Source: Humibacter ginsenosidimutans
GTDB lineage: Bacteria; Actinomycetota; Actinomycetes; Actinomycetales; Microbacteriaceae
Reading direction: 5' to 3'
Assembly: GCF_007859675.1 (NCBI RefSeq)
Contig: NZ_CP042305.1
Coordinates: 1,054,001-1,118,000, forward strand
DNA length: 64,000 nucleotides
Part shown: piece after piece, positions 1 to 9,187 of the stretch
Numbering within the stretch: the stretch's first letter is position 1
Layout of the letters: the number at the start of each line of letters is the position of its first letter
The notes under the pieces: generated by a model
Told to the model about the DNA's origin: nothing
Databases searched by the model: none
The model's input: only the letters and a program-made list of their open reading frames with translations
Translations under genes and position numbers: made by a program

Positions 1-648
1 CCCGTTCTCTAGCGCTTGCACGTTCGGGCGAGGCCCGTATCCGGTGTCGGTGCGCCATGTCCGGATGAGCCGCTGTACGAGGATCAGCTGCGTAGGGCTG
101 AGCACGGAGGTCTTCTTCTCCGGTAGGGGGAGACGTCGAGCGTCGCGCACCGGGTTGAAGGTGAGGATCTCGTACTCGATCCCGGTCTGGCACACCTGCG
201 AGAACACGGACCGTGCCTTGCGAGCGGCGGCCAGCGAGTAGTTTTCACGGATGTCAGCGAGGATGCGGTTGCAGCGACGGACGCTGAAGTCGCGGAGCAT
301 GAGATCCCCGCAGACCGGCACGATCACATTCCGAATGGACTGCTCGTAGGCCTCCATCGTGGTCGGCTCGACGGTCGCGGAGCGTTCCTTGTCGTAGAGG
401 AACACCCGCCCGACCTCAGAGATGGTGGCCTCTTTACTCAGGGATGGTCCGCCCGTGTCGTTGCGGATCGCGTCCGCCTTCGCGCGAAGCTGCTGAATGG
501 CGGCATCCTGGGTGTCGCCGCTGGCCTTGAGCCGCTGCAACTCTCCGAGCTCGTCGCACATCCGGGAGCGGGCCTGGAAACGGCCACTGGGTAACTGGAG
601 GACCTTGATCGTGCCGAGTTCGCCGGCGCGCAGCTTCGACCTAGCCAT
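1..648 (-). CDS. int: Tyrosine-type site-specific integrase, N-terminal part (runs off the window start)
   Basis: 216 in-frame codons without a stop run from an ATG at 646-648 to the window edge, so the gene is cut off at its C-terminus. The visible part begins MARSKLRAGELG, then has the arm-binding-like segment and a helical core-binding (SAM-like) domain (around ATVEPTTMEAYEQSIRNVIV), followed by NPVRDARRLPLPEKK and VLSPTQL, the usual entry to the catalytic domain of actinobacterial phage integrases. The catalytic Arg-His-Arg-Tyr residues lie outside the window and are not verified. The start overlaps the stop of the upstream excisionase-like gene (shared ATGGCTAG), which indicates translational coupling. 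Together with the adjacent tRNA-Gln this marks the end of an integrated element extending to the left. Confidence 0.85.
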   Translation of the reverse strand, partial: MARSKLRAGELGTIKVLQLPSGRFQARSRMCDELGELQRLKASGDTQDAAIQQLRAKADAIRNDTGGPSLSKEATISEVGRVFLYDKERSATVEPTTMEAYEQSIRNVIVPVCGDLMLRDFSVRRCNRILADIRENYSLAAARKARSVFSQVCQTGIEYEILTFNPVRDARRLPLPEKKTSVLSPTQLILVQRLIRTWRTDTGYGPRPNVQALENG

Positions 649-829
649 CGGAGTCCAGCTCCTCGAACCAGGCCAGCACCTCGCGGCGCAAGTACCGGAC
701 ATGCCGCCCTACCCGTCGCCACGGCGGTCCACTGCGCGTGCGCCGCCACTCTTCGATGGTCCGGGGTGGGATGTGAAGGAGATCGGCGACCTGCTCGGGC
801 GTCATGATCTCGGTGCTGAGATCGTTCAT
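641..829 (-). CDS. xis: Excisionase-like helix-turn-helix DNA-binding protein
   Basis: 62 residues (MNDLSTEIMTPEQVADLLHI...). The motif TPEQVADLLHIPPRTIEEW followed by RVGRHVRYLRREVLAWFEEL is the MerR-like winged helix of the helix_turn_helix_17/excisionase family. Its last codons overlap the integrase start, and it is read toward the integrase from the tRNA-Gln side, as expected for a xis-int pair. Start is uncertain: ATG at 829 or the in-frame ATG at 805 (MTPEQ); neither has a strong Shine-Dalgarno sequence. A longer reading to 982 is possible but its extra residues look non-coding. Role inferred: directionality factor for excision of the left-hand element, or a regulator of int. Confidence 0.75.
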   Translation of the reverse strand: MNDLSTEIMTPEQVADLLHIPPRTIEEWRRTRSGPPWRRVGRHVRYLRREVLAWFEELDSDG

Positions 830-1021
830 ACCGAACAGGTGCGACCAGCCTGCACGCAGCAGCTGTGGCCAGTACGGGCCGAGCCGTAGCAGCACGGGAT
901 GGTGCCAACCGAAGGCTCGCTGAGCGGGCAAAAAGGCACCCAAAAAAGCACTCTGTGCAAGAGGAGACCGGTTCGTCAACACGGGAAGCTCTGCTTTCCC
1001 GCGGAATTCCGGCCGTCACTG

Positions 1022-1093
1022 CTGGGGTACCTGGACTCGAACCAAGAACAACTGAACCAGAATCAGCCGTGTTGCCAATTACACCATACCCCA
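1022..1093 (-). tRNA. tRNA-Gln (anticodon CUG)
   Basis: The minus strand folds as a 72-nt cloverleaf: acceptor arms TGGGGTA and TACCCCA, anticodon loop TTCTGGT giving CUG, and T-arm with GGTTCGAGTCC. The discriminator base is G and the CCA end is not encoded. The gene's 3' end points at the xis-int genes at 641-829 and 1-648, so it is the likely attachment site of that element. It lies downstream of gltX on the same strand, a common neighbourhood in Microbacteriaceae. Confidence 0.93.
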
Positions 1094-1261
1094 CCGGCGT
1101 ATTGCCGATGCCCGGAGGCTTTCCACCGGGACTGTGTCGCACCAGGCGGCACGAGTAGCCACTTTACCGTACGGGTGGGCCGGCATCCAAAACGGGCGGC
1201 GGCCCCGGGTGCGCCGCGGCGCGCGGCACCTGCCGAGCTCGCGCGCGTCGCTGACGTGCTG

Positions 1262-1335
1262 AAAATCGGAATTACGACGATTGCCACGGCGTGCCGAGCG
1301 TCGCACACGGCACGGCGCGACGAACTTCCGATTTT
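1262..1335. terminator. Nested inverted repeat between tRNA-Gln and gltX
   Basis: Perfect 10-bp arms AAAATCGGAA (1262-1271) and TTCCGATTTT (1326-1335) enclose a second, imperfect pair, CGGCGTGCCG (1287-1296) and CGGCACGGCG (1309-1318). On the minus strand the distal arm ends in a T-rich tract, so it could terminate gltX transcription. The loop is long, so this is a moderate call; a bidirectional or regulatory structure is also possible. Confidence 0.45.
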
Positions 1336-1351
1336 TCGGCACGCGCGACAG

Positions 1352-2875
1352 TTACGCCGCGACGCGCGCGGCGAGCCGCCGCAGACGCGCCAGCGTCTCC
1401 GCCTTGCCCAGGATCTCCATGCTCTCGAACAGCGGCGGCGACACGCGCCGCCCACTCACGGCCACGCGCAGCGGGCCGAACGCCACCCGCGGTTTCAGCC
1501 CGAGCACCTCGATCAGGGCGGCTCTCAGGGTCGCCTCGATCCCCTCGTGCGTGAACAGGTGCTCGCCGAGCCGCTCCAGTGCCGTGATCGACGACTCCAG
1601 CACTTCGGCACTGTTGTCCGGCATACCGGACAGCGCGTCGTCTTCGTAGACCAGGCTCACGGCATCCGTGAAGAGGAATCCGAGCATGCCGGGGGTCTCC
1701 CCCAGCAGCTGCACGCGCTCCTGCACAAGCGGGGCCGCGGCATCCAGTGTCGCCCGCTGTTGGTCGGTGAGGGGCTCGGTGAGGACGCCCGCCTGCACCA
1801 GATACGGCACCGTGCGCTGCGCGAAGTCTGCGGTCTCGAGCAACCGGATGTGGTCCCCGTTGATCGACTCGGCCTTCTTCTGGTCGAAGCGCGCCGGGTT
1901 GGGGTTCACATCTTCGACGTCGAACTTCTGCACCATCTCATCGAGGGAGAAGACGTCGCGGTCGGCGGAGTATCCCCAGCCGAGCAGCGCGAGGTAGTTG
2001 TCGAGTCCTTCTGGGATGAACCCGCGGTCGCGGTGGTGGAACAGGTTGGACTGCGGGTCGCGCTTCGACAGCTTCTTGTTGCCGTCGCCGAGCACCGACG
2101 GAAGGTGGCCGAACCGCGGCACGAAGTCGGTCAGTCCGACGTCGATCAGCGCGCGATACAACGCGATCTGGCGGGCCGTGGACGGCAGCAGGTCCTCGCC
2201 GCGCAGCACGTGCGTCACGCCCATCAAGGCGTCGTCAACGGGGTTGACGAACGTGTAGAGCGGCTTGCCGTTGGGCCGCACCACCACGAAGTCGGGGAAC
2301 GATCCGGCCGGGAAGGTGATCTCGCCGCGCACCAGATCGACGAAGCCGAGGCTCTCGTCGGGCACGCGAAGCCGCAGCGCGGGCTCGCGGCCCTCGGCGC
2401 GGAACGCCTCGCGCTGCTCGTCGGTCAGGTCGCGGTCGGCGTTGTCGTAGCCGTGCTCCTTCGGTCGGCCGGCCGCCACATTGCGCGCCTCGATCTCCTC
2501 CGGCGTCGAGTAGCTCTCGTACACGAGACCGGAGTCGATCAACCGGTCGAGCACCGCCGCGTAGATCTCACTGCGCTGCGACTGCCGGTACGGGCCGTGC
2601 GGGCCGCCCACGTCGACGCCCTCGTCCCAGTTGAGGTTCAGCCAGCGCAGGGCATCCAGTATCTGCTCGTAGCTCTCTTCGGAGTCGCGCGCGGCGTCGG
2701 TGTCCTCGATGCGGAAGATGAGCTTTCCGCCGGTGTGCCGGGCGTACGCCCAGTTGAAAAGCGCCGTGCGGATGAGGCCGACGTGCGGCGTTCCGGTCGG
2801 CGACGGGCAGAAGCGCACGCGCACGTCGGAGCCGGTCGCGGTGCTGAACGGGTACGCGGAGGAGGTGTCAGACAT
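1352..2875 (-). CDS. gltX: Glutamyl-tRNA synthetase
   Basis: 507 residues from the ATG at 2873-2875 ([10 protein letters not shown]). Class I aminoacyl-tRNA synthetase: [11 protein letters not shown] near residue 25 is the HIGH-type motif, KLSKRDPQ near residue 267 is the KMSKS-type motif, and [14 protein letters not shown] is the conserved GluRS segment. It charges tRNA-Glu in the cytosol (and tRNA-Gln in organisms using the transamidation route). Length fits the family. A longer in-frame start at 2962 adds about 29 low-complexity residues and is not preferred. The next upstream gene, a LysR regulator, ends 50 bp away on the same strand. Confidence 0.95.
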   Translation of the reverse strand: MSDTSSAYPFSTATGSDVRVRFCPSPTGTPHVGLIRTALFNWAYARHTGGKLIFRIEDTDAARDSEESYEQILDALRWLNLNWDEGVDVGGPHGPYRQSQRSEIYAAVLDRLIDSGLVYESYSTPEEIEARNVAAGRPKEHGYDNADRDLTDEQREAFRAEGREPALRLRVPDESLGFVDLVRGEITFPAGSFPDFVVVRPNGKPLYTFVNPVDDALMGVTHVLRGEDLLPSTARQIALYRALIDVGLTDFVPRFGHLPSVLGDGNKKLSKRDPQSNLFHHRDRGFIPEGLDNYLALLGWGYSADRDVFSLDEMVQKFDVEDVNPNPARFDQKKAESINGDHIRLLETADFAQRTVPYLVQAGVLTEPLTDQQRATLDAAAPLVQERVQLLGETPGMLGFLFTDAVSLVYEDDALSGMPDNSAEVLESSITALERLGEHLFTHEGIEATLRAALIEVLGLKPRVAFGPLRVAVSGRRVSPPLFESMEILGKAETLARLRRLAARVAA

Positions 2876-2925
2876 CGGGCTCAAGTCTACGGGCGGGTGG
2901 GGTCCCTTCGACTCGCCGTCGTTGC

Positions 2926-3903
2926 TCAGGGAGCGGGTGTGCGTGTCGGTGTCAGCCCCCACGCAGCGCCGTCGAGGGCGAGGATGCTCCGCGCGGTCGC
3001 CGCGATCGCCGGCACGTCGAGCGCACCCTGCGCCGACACCAGGTGGATCGTGCGCCGATCGCGGTTCGCCGTCGGCCTGATCACCACCTCGGGCGGAAGC
3101 TGCGCGGACGCAAGCGTGAGTGCAGGAAGCAGCGCGACGCCGAGTCCCGCCGCCACCATGCCGAGCACCGCCGTGAAGTTGTCGGTCTCATACGCGATGC
3201 CCGGCTGGAAGTCGCTGGCCTGCGCGAGCTGCAACAGGTGTCCGCGGCAGCGGGGACACCCGGCGATCCACTGCTCGTCGGCCAGCTCGCCCAGCCGAAC
3301 GGCGCGGTGGCGGGCGACGGGATGCCCCTTCGGCACTGCGATCATCATCTCGTCGTGCCAGAGCGGCTGCACGTGCAGGCCGCGGGCGCTCTCGCCGTGC
3401 GGGTCGTCGGCGTCACCCGGGTAGCTGAACGTGATGGCGAGGTCGGCGCGGGCGTCGCGCACGGCATCCACCGCTTCGGGGGGTTCCGCTTCCAGATAGC
3501 TGACCCCGATGCCGGCGTGCGTCTGCGCGAGCTGCTGCAGCACGCGCGGCACGACGGTCGACGACGCCGTGGGGAATGCCGCGAGTCGCACGCGGCCGGA
3601 GCGCAGGCCGGCGAGTTCCGCGAGTTCGCCTGCCGCGGCATCCAGAGCCGTCGTGACGGTGCGGGCGTGCCTCGCCAACACGAGCCCGGCCTCGGTGAGC
3701 CGCACCCCTCGCCCCGATCGCGCGACGAGCGGCATGCCGAGCCTGACCTCGGCGCGGCGCAGGTGCTGGCTGATGGCCGGCTGGCTGTAGCCGAGCGACT
3801 CGGCGGCCGCCGTGATCGAACCGTGCTCCACGAGCGCCCGCACGATGCGCAGCGTATGGGCGTCGAGCTCGACGTCGAGCGACGGGTCGGACTGCAGGGT
3901 CAT
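2926..3903 (-). CDS. LysR-family transcriptional regulator
   Basis: 325 residues from the ATG at 3901-3903. The N-terminal winged helix-turn-helix (residues about 15-75; [19 protein letters not shown]) is typical of LysR regulators and is followed by a substrate-binding domain ([17 protein letters not shown]... [11 protein letters not shown]). A CPRC pair in the effector domain ([12 protein letters not shown]) is unusual and could be a redox or metal-sensitive element (inference). The gene is divergent from the class-V aminotransferase at 3986, with a palindrome at 3914-3928 between them, so it probably controls that gene and itself. An alternative ATG at 3915 would place the start inside the palindrome, so 3903 is chosen. 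Confidence 0.9.
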   Translation of the reverse strand: MTLQSDPSLDVELDAHTLRIVRALVEHGSITAAAESLGYSQPAISQHLRRAEVRLGMPLVARSGRGVRLTEAGLVLARHARTVTTALDAAAGELAELAGLRSGRVRLAAFPTASSTVVPRVLQQLAQTHAGIGVSYLEAEPPEAVDAVRDARADLAITFSYPGDADDPHGESARGLHVQPLWHDEMMIAVPKGHPVARHRAVRLGELADEQWIAGCPRCRGHLLQLAQASDFQPGIAYETDNFTAVLGMVAAGLGVALLPALTLASAQLPPEVVIRPTANRDRRTIHLVSAQGALDVPAIAATARSILALDGAAWGLTPTRTPAP

Positions 3904-3913
3904 GCCAGCGATC

Positions 3914-3928
3914 ATAACCTGACGTTAT
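3914..3928. promoter_or_regulatory. Putative LysR operator (ATAAC-N5-GTTAT)
   Basis: Perfect 15-bp inverted repeat ATAACCTGACGTTAT with the T-N11-A spacing typical of LysR boxes, in the divergent region between the LysR gene and the aminotransferase. A second imperfect inverted repeat, TTCGATAGGA...TCCTTGTCGAA, follows at about 3931-3958 and could be the activation half-site. Confidence 0.55.
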
Positions 3929-3985
3929 GTGTTCGATAGGATGCCTGTCCTTGTCGAATACGAACGGCTCTCGCACCCTGGAAGG

Positions 3986-5110
3986 GTGAACTCCGCGCCG
4001 ACTCCCCATACCGTCTCGCCCATCGCCGACGGCGCCACCGTGCGCACGCGAGGCGGCGCGAACCCGGCATTGGCACGCATCGTCTCGGAATTCGAGGGCG
4101 CCGGATCCGGCTACCTGGCGGCGTGCACGGGAGGGCTTCCTCCGTCGAGCGCCGTGCTGGCCGCGCAGGACGACCTGGCGCTGTGGCGGTCAGGAGCCGC
4201 CACTCCCCTGCACTACGACGCGGCCGTGACGCGCGTGCGTTCGGCGTTCGCCCGCATCGCCGGAGTCGATCCCGCTCGCGTCGCGATCGGCTCGCAGACC
4301 TCCGCGTTCGTCGCCATGATCGCGGCGAGTGTGCCCGATGGTGCGGAGGTGCTCTGCGTCGACGGCGACTTCAGCTCCGTCGTCTTCCCGTTCCTGCAGC
4401 ACGAACGTCGCGGGGTCCGAGTGCGGCACGTGCCGCTCGCGGCGCTGCCCGACGCGGTCTCCGACGAGACCTGGCTGGTGGCGTACTCGCTCGTGCAGTC
4501 GGCGACCGGCGAGGTCGCCGATGCTCGCAGCATCCGCGCCGCCGCCGACCGCGCCGGCGCTCGCGTGCTCTGCGACGCGACGCAGGCGGCCGGCTGGCTG
4601 CCCCTCGAATCATGGACCGCCGACGCCATCGTCTGCCACACCTACAAGTGGCTCTGCGCGCCGCGCGGCGTCTGCCTGCTCGCGGTCGACGAGGACTTCG
4701 CGCGCGAACTCATTCCGGTGCAGGCCGGATGGTACGCGGGAGACGACCCGTGGGCATCGTGCTACGGCCCGAGCGCGCCGCTGGCCACCGACGCCAGGCG
4801 GTTCGACGTCTCCCCCGCGTGGCAGGCCATGGCAGGGGCGGCACCCGCGCTCGAGCTGTTCGCCGAGACGGACATCCATGCCGTCTTCAAGCACGACGTC
4901 ACGCTGGCCGACGCCCTCTCCGAAGCGGTCGGCACCGACGCCAGGGGAAGCGCGATCGTCACCTGGCACGATCCGGACCGTGAGGATCTGGCGAGGATGA
5001 CAGCGGCCGGCATCGTCGCATCGGGTCGCGCGGGGCGCGCCAGGGTCGCGTTCCACGTGTGGAACGACGAGTCCGACCTCGACCGGGTGCTGCGAGCCTT
5101 GGCACGCTGA
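3986..5110 (+). CDS. PLP-dependent aminotransferase class V
   Basis: 374 residues if started at the GTG at 3986; in-frame ATGs at 3929 and 3941 would add 15-19 residues, but the first lies in the LysR box. Fold-type I PLP enzyme of the class V/cysteine desulfurase superfamily: VLCDATQAAGWLPL supplies the cofactor Asp and region, and CHTYKWLCAPRG contains the probable PLP lysine. The C-terminal part (ASGRAGRARVAFHVWNDE) fits the small domain. Substrate cannot be assigned; relatives include kynureninase-like and isopenicillin-epimerase-like enzymes. It is probably regulated by the divergent LysR protein. Confidence 0.85.
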   Translation: MNSAPTPHTVSPIADGATVRTRGGANPALARIVSEFEGAGSGYLAACTGGLPPSSAVLAAQDDLALWRSGAATPLHYDAAVTRVRSAFARIAGVDPARVAIGSQTSAFVAMIAASVPDGAEVLCVDGDFSSVVFPFLQHERRGVRVRHVPLAALPDAVSDETWLVAYSLVQSATGEVADARSIRAAADRAGARVLCDATQAAGWLPLESWTADAIVCHTYKWLCAPRGVCLLAVDEDFARELIPVQAGWYAGDDPWASCYGPSAPLATDARRFDVSPAWQAMAGAAPALELFAETDIHAVFKHDVTLADALSEAVGTDARGSAIVTWHDPDREDLARMTAAGIVASGRAGRARVAFHVWNDESDLDRVLRALAR

Positions 5111-5117
5111 CGGGCGC

Positions 5118-5606
5118 TCAGCGTTGGATCTCGACCAGCAGCACCCACGCGTTCAACATCGACGTCACGAACACCAGCGCCATGGCCGCAGCCACGAGGT
5201 ACAGGCCGACGACGGATCCCGCGATCACGAGAATGCCGCCCGCCAGCGCCAGCGCGACGGGCAGCACGCCCACGATCACCCGGAACAGACGCGTCGCCAC
5301 CGCGGAGTGGTAGCTCGTGTCCGTGAGAACGCGTTGCGACATCAGCAGCGGTGGCGCGAGCGCGATCACACTGGCGACCACGATCTCGATGCCGAGCGCG
5401 GCATCCGTCTGCTTCGGGATCAGGCCGGCGATGGCCAGCACGAGGATGAGCACCATCGAGCTGATCGTCGCCGCGGCCCGGGACGGCAGCGTGCGCGACG
5501 CCAGGATCTCCTTGATCGTCACGCTCATCGCCACGATGATCAGACCTGCCAGTGCGGCGGCGGCACCGGCGACGGCGATGAAGAAGTCCCCCCACCCCTC
5601 CGTCAC
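5118..5606 (-). CDS. Small integral membrane protein, four predicted helices
   Basis: 162 residues (MTEGWGDFFIAVAGAAAALAG...). Four hydrophobic segments are visible near residues 8-30, 50-62, 71-88 and 108-156 (the last long enough for two passes). No catalytic motif is recognised. It is convergent with the aminotransferase (7-bp gap) and lies 9 bp downstream of the fumarylacetoacetate-hydrolase-like gene, with which it may be cotranscribed. Function unknown. Confidence 0.75.
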   Translation of the reverse strand: MTEGWGDFFIAVAGAAAALAGLIIVAMSVTIKEILASRTLPSRAAATISSMVLILVLAIAGLIPKQTDAALGIEIVVASVIALAPPLLMSQRVLTDTSYHSAVATRLFRVIVGVLPVALALAGGILVIAGSVVGLYLVAAAMALVFVTSMLNAWVLLVEIQR

Positions 5607-5615
5607 GGCGGGCGC

Positions 5616-6389
5616 CTACCGACCGTCGCGCACGGGGTTCGACAACGTCCCGATGCCGCTCACCGACACGTCCACCCGATCGCCGTCGATCAGCGGTCCC
5701 ACGCCGGCGGGCGTGCCCGTCATGATGACGTCGCCGGGCAGCAGCGTCCACACGCTCGCTGCGTAGGCGACGAGCTCGGGGATGCCGTGGATCAGCTCCG
5801 CGATCCGTCCCGACTGGCGCACCTCGCCGTTCACGCTCGTCTCGATGGTGGCGGATGCCGCGTCGAACTCGGTCTCGATCACCGGCCCGAGCGGGCAGAA
5901 CGTGTCGAATCCCTTGGCACGCGCCCACTGACCGTCGGAGCGCTGCAGGTCGCGGGCCGTCACGTCGTTTCCGATCGTGTAGCCGAAGACGGAGTCGAGG
6001 GCGTTCTCCTCGCTGACGCCCTTCGCGACCTTGCCGATCACCACGACCAGCTCGCCCTCGTGCTCGACGCGTGACGATTGCGGCGGCAGCACGATCGGAT
6101 CGTCCGGCCCGATCACCGAGGTGTTCGGCTTGAGGAACATGAGCGGTGCCTCGGGCGGCTCCGACCCCATCTCGTGCGCATGCTCCCGGTAGTTGCGGCC
6201 GATGCCGATGACCTTGGACCGCGGCAGCACGGGAGCCAGCAGCGTGGCATCCGTGAGCTTGATCCGTTCACCCGTGGTGTCGTATCCGGCGTACATGGGG
6301 TCGCCTGCGAGCACGACCCACTCGCGCTCCTCTTCGTCGAGGATGCCGAATGCCAGCGCGCCGTCGTGGCTGAAGCGTGCGATCTTCAC
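5616..6389 (-). CDS. Fumarylacetoacetate hydrolase family protein
   Basis: 257 residues from a GTG at 6387-6389 (MKIARFSHDGALAFG). The FAH fold signature is clear: GIGRNYREHAHEMG, FLKPNTSVIGPDDPI, the metal ligands in RVEHEGELVVVIGK, and GYTIGNDVTARDLQ followed by GFDTFCPLGP and VIMTGTPAGVGPL. Members hydrolyse or decarboxylate 2-oxo acids such as acylpyruvates or 2-oxohept-3-ene-dioate; substrate is not assignable here. The stop of ilvE lies only 8 bp upstream, so it is likely cotranscribed with ilvE. Confidence 0.92.
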   Translation of the reverse strand: MKIARFSHDGALAFGILDEEEREWVVLAGDPMYAGYDTTGERIKLTDATLLAPVLPRSKVIGIGRNYREHAHEMGSEPPEAPLMFLKPNTSVIGPDDPIVLPPQSSRVEHEGELVVVIGKVAKGVSEENALDSVFGYTIGNDVTARDLQRSDGQWARAKGFDTFCPLGPVIETEFDAASATIETSVNGEVRQSGRIAELIHGIPELVAYAASVWTLLPGDVIMTGTPAGVGPLIDGDRVDVSVSGIGTLSNPVRDGR

Positions 6390-6397
6390 GGCGGGTC

Positions 6398-7516
6398 CTA
6401 CGCGTCGAGCCGCACGAGCCAGCCGTGCTTGTCGTCTGCGCGGCCGTACTGGATGTCGGTGAGCTCCTGACGCAGCGAAAGCGCGAGCTCCTCGGACTCC
6501 GGGCCCTCGTGCACGATCTCGAAGTCGTCGGCCACGAGCCGGCCGATCGGCACCAGAACGGCGGCGGTGCCGCACGCGAAGGCGCCGACGATCTCACCGG
6601 ACGCGGCGCCCGCACGCCACTCCGTGATGGTCACCGGTCGCTGCTCGACCGCGAGGCCGCGGTCTTCCGCCAGCTGCAGGATCGACTTGAGGGTGATGCC
6701 CTCGAGAATGGAGTCGGACTCCGGCGTCACGAGCGAACCGTCGCGGCGCACGAGCACCACGTTCATGCCGCCCAGCTCTTCGAGGTACTCACCGTCGAGA
6801 TAGAGCACCTGCTCGCAGCCCTTCTCGTACGCCTCGGCCTGGGGAAGCAGGCTCGACGCGTAGTTGCCTCCGGTCTTCGCGGCGCCCGTTCCGCCCTTGC
6901 CGGCACGCGCGAAGCCCTGCGTGAGCGCGATGCTCACCGGCTGCACACCGTGGGCGAAGTAGGCGCCGGCCGGGCTCGCGATGAGGTAGTACGCCACCTT
7001 CTTGGCGGCACGCACGCCGAGGAACGCCTCCTTGGCGAACATGTAGGGCCGCAGGTAGAGGCTGGTCTCCGCCGCGTCGGGCACCCATGCGCCGTCGAGG
7101 GCGACGAGCTGACGCAGCGACTCGAGAAAGTACTCCGTCGGCAGCTCGGGCAGCGCGAGACGCTGGGCCGACCGCTGCATGCGCGCGGCGTTCTGGTCGG
7201 GCCGGAACGTGTGAATGGACCCGTCTGCGTGCCGGTACGCCTTCAGCCCCTCGAACACCTCCTGCGCGTAGTGCAGCACCGCGGCGGCCGGATCCAGCTG
7301 GATCGGCCCGTACGGGCTGACCCGCGGACGGTGCCAGCCGCCCTTCTCCGACCAGCAGATGTCGACCATGTGGTCGGTGAAGTGTTGGCCGAATCCCGGA
7401 TTCGCGAGCACGGCCTCGCGCGCCTCCACCGATGCCGGCTCAGTGTTGCGGGTGATCTGCCAGAGCAGGCTGCCGGGCGCGGGCGGGTTCGAGATGTCGG
7501 TGAGCGGAATCGTCAT
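6398..7516 (-). CDS. ilvE: Branched-chain amino acid aminotransferase
   Basis: 372 residues from the ATG at 7514-7516, with GGGGA upstream. Fold-type IV PLP enzyme of the longer (type II) branched-chain aminotransferase subgroup: YAQEVFEGLKAYRH near residue 90, SLYLRPYMFA, the PLP-lysine segment AAKTGGNYASSL, VLYLDGEYLEELGGMNVV and EGITLKSILQLA. It performs the last transamination to valine, leucine and isoleucine, completing the pathway encoded by ilvDBNC and leuB in the same window. The leuB stop is 70 bp upstream. Confidence 0.95.
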   Translation of the reverse strand: MTIPLTDISNPPAPGSLLWQITRNTEPASVEAREAVLANPGFGQHFTDHMVDICWSEKGGWHRPRVSPYGPIQLDPAAAVLHYAQEVFEGLKAYRHADGSIHTFRPDQNAARMQRSAQRLALPELPTEYFLESLRQLVALDGAWVPDAAETSLYLRPYMFAKEAFLGVRAAKKVAYYLIASPAGAYFAHGVQPVSIALTQGFARAGKGGTGAAKTGGNYASSLLPQAEAYEKGCEQVLYLDGEYLEELGGMNVVLVRRDGSLVTPESDSILEGITLKSILQLAEDRGLAVEQRPVTITEWRAGAASGEIVGAFACGTAAVLVPIGRLVADDFEIVHEGPESEELALSLRQELTDIQYGRADDKHGWLVRLDA

Positions 7517-7586
7517 GGCTTCCCCTTCGGAGCTTGTGGCGCATGCCGCAGCATCGCGCCGAGAAAAGGTTACGTCGGTACGCCGG

Positions 7587-8648
7587 TCAGGCGGAGACCC
7601 CGGCAGCGATGGCGTCACCGATCTGCTGCGTCGTGCGGGCCTGCGTGTCGCCGGTGGAACGCCGCTCGAGGTCGGCGGTGACGGCTGCGCGCACGCGGGC
7701 AGCGGCATCCTCGAGGCCCAGATGGTCGAGCAGGAGCGCCGTCGACAGGATGGCTGCTGTCGGGTCGGCCTTGCCCTGCCCCGCGATGTCGGGCGCGGAG
7801 CCGTGCACCGGCTCGAACATGCTGGGGAACGCGCCGTCCGGGTTGATGTTGCCGGAGGGCGCGAGTCCGATGCCGCCGCTGATGGCGCCGGCCAGATCGG
7901 TGATGATGTCGCCGAACAGGTTGTCGGTGACGATCACGTCGAACCGGCTCGGGTCGGTGACCAGGAAGATCGTGACGGCGTCGACGTGCAGGTAGTCGAC
8001 GGCGACATCGGGATGCTCTGCCGCGACCTCGTCGACGACGCGCTTCCAGAGGCCCCCGGCATTCACCAGCACGTTCGTCTTGTGCACGAGTGTGAGCTTC
8101 TTGCGTCGCTTCTCGGCCTGCTCGAACGCGTAGCGCACGACGCGCTCCACACCGAACGCGGTGTTCACCGAGACCTCGTTGGCGATCTCGTGCGGGGTGC
8201 CGGCGCGGATCACGCCTCCGTTGCCCACGTAGGGCCCCTCTGTGCCCTCGCGCACGACCACGAAGTCGACGGCACCCGGCTCGGACAGCGGGCTCGTCAC
8301 GCCGGGGAAGATGGTCGTCGGCCGCAGGTTGACGTACTGGTCCAGCGCGAATCGCAGCTTGAGCAGGAGTCCGCGCTCGATGTTCGCACCGGCGAGGCGC
8401 GGGTCGCCCGGCCTGCCGCCCACTGCCCCGAGCAGGATGGCATCGTGGCTCGCGACGGCCGAGAGATCGTCGTCGGTCAAGGTGTCGCCAGTGGCCAGGT
8501 AGCGGTCGGCCCCGAGCTCGAAGTAGGTCTTGTCGAACTGCACGTCGGCCGGATCGACAACGGCATCGAGCACCTTGACGGCCTCGGCGACGACCTCGGG
8601 ACCGATTCCGTCGCCGGGGATGACGGCGAGCCTGACCTGACGGGACAT
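7587..8648 (-). CDS. leuB: 3-isopropylmalate dehydrogenase
   Basis: 353 residues ([20 protein letters not shown]). It oxidatively decarboxylates 3-isopropylmalate in leucine synthesis, with NAD and a divalent metal. Family signatures: [10 protein letters not shown] at the N-terminus, [18 protein letters not shown]-equivalent [11 protein letters not shown], and the signature [17 protein letters not shown] followed by [11 protein letters not shown]. Length is standard. It is followed on the same strand by ilvE after 70 bp. Confidence 0.96.
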   Translation of the reverse strand: MSRQVRLAVIPGDGIGPEVVAEAVKVLDAVVDPADVQFDKTYFELGADRYLATGDTLTDDDLSAVASHDAILLGAVGGRPGDPRLAGANIERGLLLKLRFALDQYVNLRPTTIFPGVTSPLSEPGAVDFVVVREGTEGPYVGNGGVIRAGTPHEIANEVSVNTAFGVERVVRYAFEQAEKRRKKLTLVHKTNVLVNAGGLWKRVVDEVAAEHPDVAVDYLHVDAVTIFLVTDPSRFDVIVTDNLFGDIITDLAGAISGGIGLAPSGNINPDGAFPSMFEPVHGSAPDIAGQGKADPTAAILSTALLLDHLGLEDAAARVRAAVTADLERRSTGDTQARTTQQIGDAIAAGVSA

Positions 8649-8879
8649 GGGACTCCTTCGTGCGGGTGGCGCCGCCGCGCACAGACCTGCGCGGCGCGAC
8701 CACGTTGGGATACCACAAGCGTATCGGCGAGCGCGGGCCGCTTACACCACGCGGGCCTCGGCGTCGAGCCCTGCCGCTTCTCGCGGGCTCGTTCCTACCC
8801 TGATCCGACGCGGGCACGGCCCGCGGCCTGCGCGGGTACCGACCCGCTCGGGCGAAACGACCGAGCGAAGGAGAAGCGC

Positions 8880-9134
8880 ATGAGTCTCGGAGGCGGAATC
8901 TTCCTGATCGTCGTCGGTGCCATCCTGGCGTTCGCGATCAACGTCGACCTCGGCTGGATCGACCTGCACATGGTCGGCTACATCTGCCTGGTGGCCGGGG
9001 TGATCGTGACGATCCTGGGCATCGTGCTGATGACGCGCAAGCGCACATCGAAGGTGACCAGGAGCACGAGCGTCGACCCGAACACGGGCCGCAGGGTCGA
9101 CACCACGCAGCGGGACGACCCGACCGACTACTGA
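8880..9134 (+). CDS. DUF6458-type small membrane protein
   Basis: 84 residues from the ATG at 8880, preceded by the strong ribosome site GAAGGAG. Two hydrophobic helices (residues about 6-22 and 31-51) are followed by a polar tail (TRKRTSKVTRSTSVDPNTGRR). The pattern MSLGGGIFLIVVGAILAF matches a small actinobacterial membrane family of unknown function. It is divergent from leuB with about 230 bp between them. Confidence 0.8.
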   Translation: MSLGGGIFLIVVGAILAFAINVDLGWIDLHMVGYICLVAGVIVTILGIVLMTRKRTSKVTRSTSVDPNTGRRVDTTQRDDPTDY

Positions 9135-9187
9135 CCGTCAGCCGTGCGGCGGCCGATCTGCTCGTGTCAGAGGATGCCCGGCCCGGC

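Noticed and set aside
899..3424. An 841-codon plus-strand ORF over tRNA-Gln and gltX
   Set aside because: Covers a tRNA and is antisense to gltX and the LysR gene; composition is non-protein-like.
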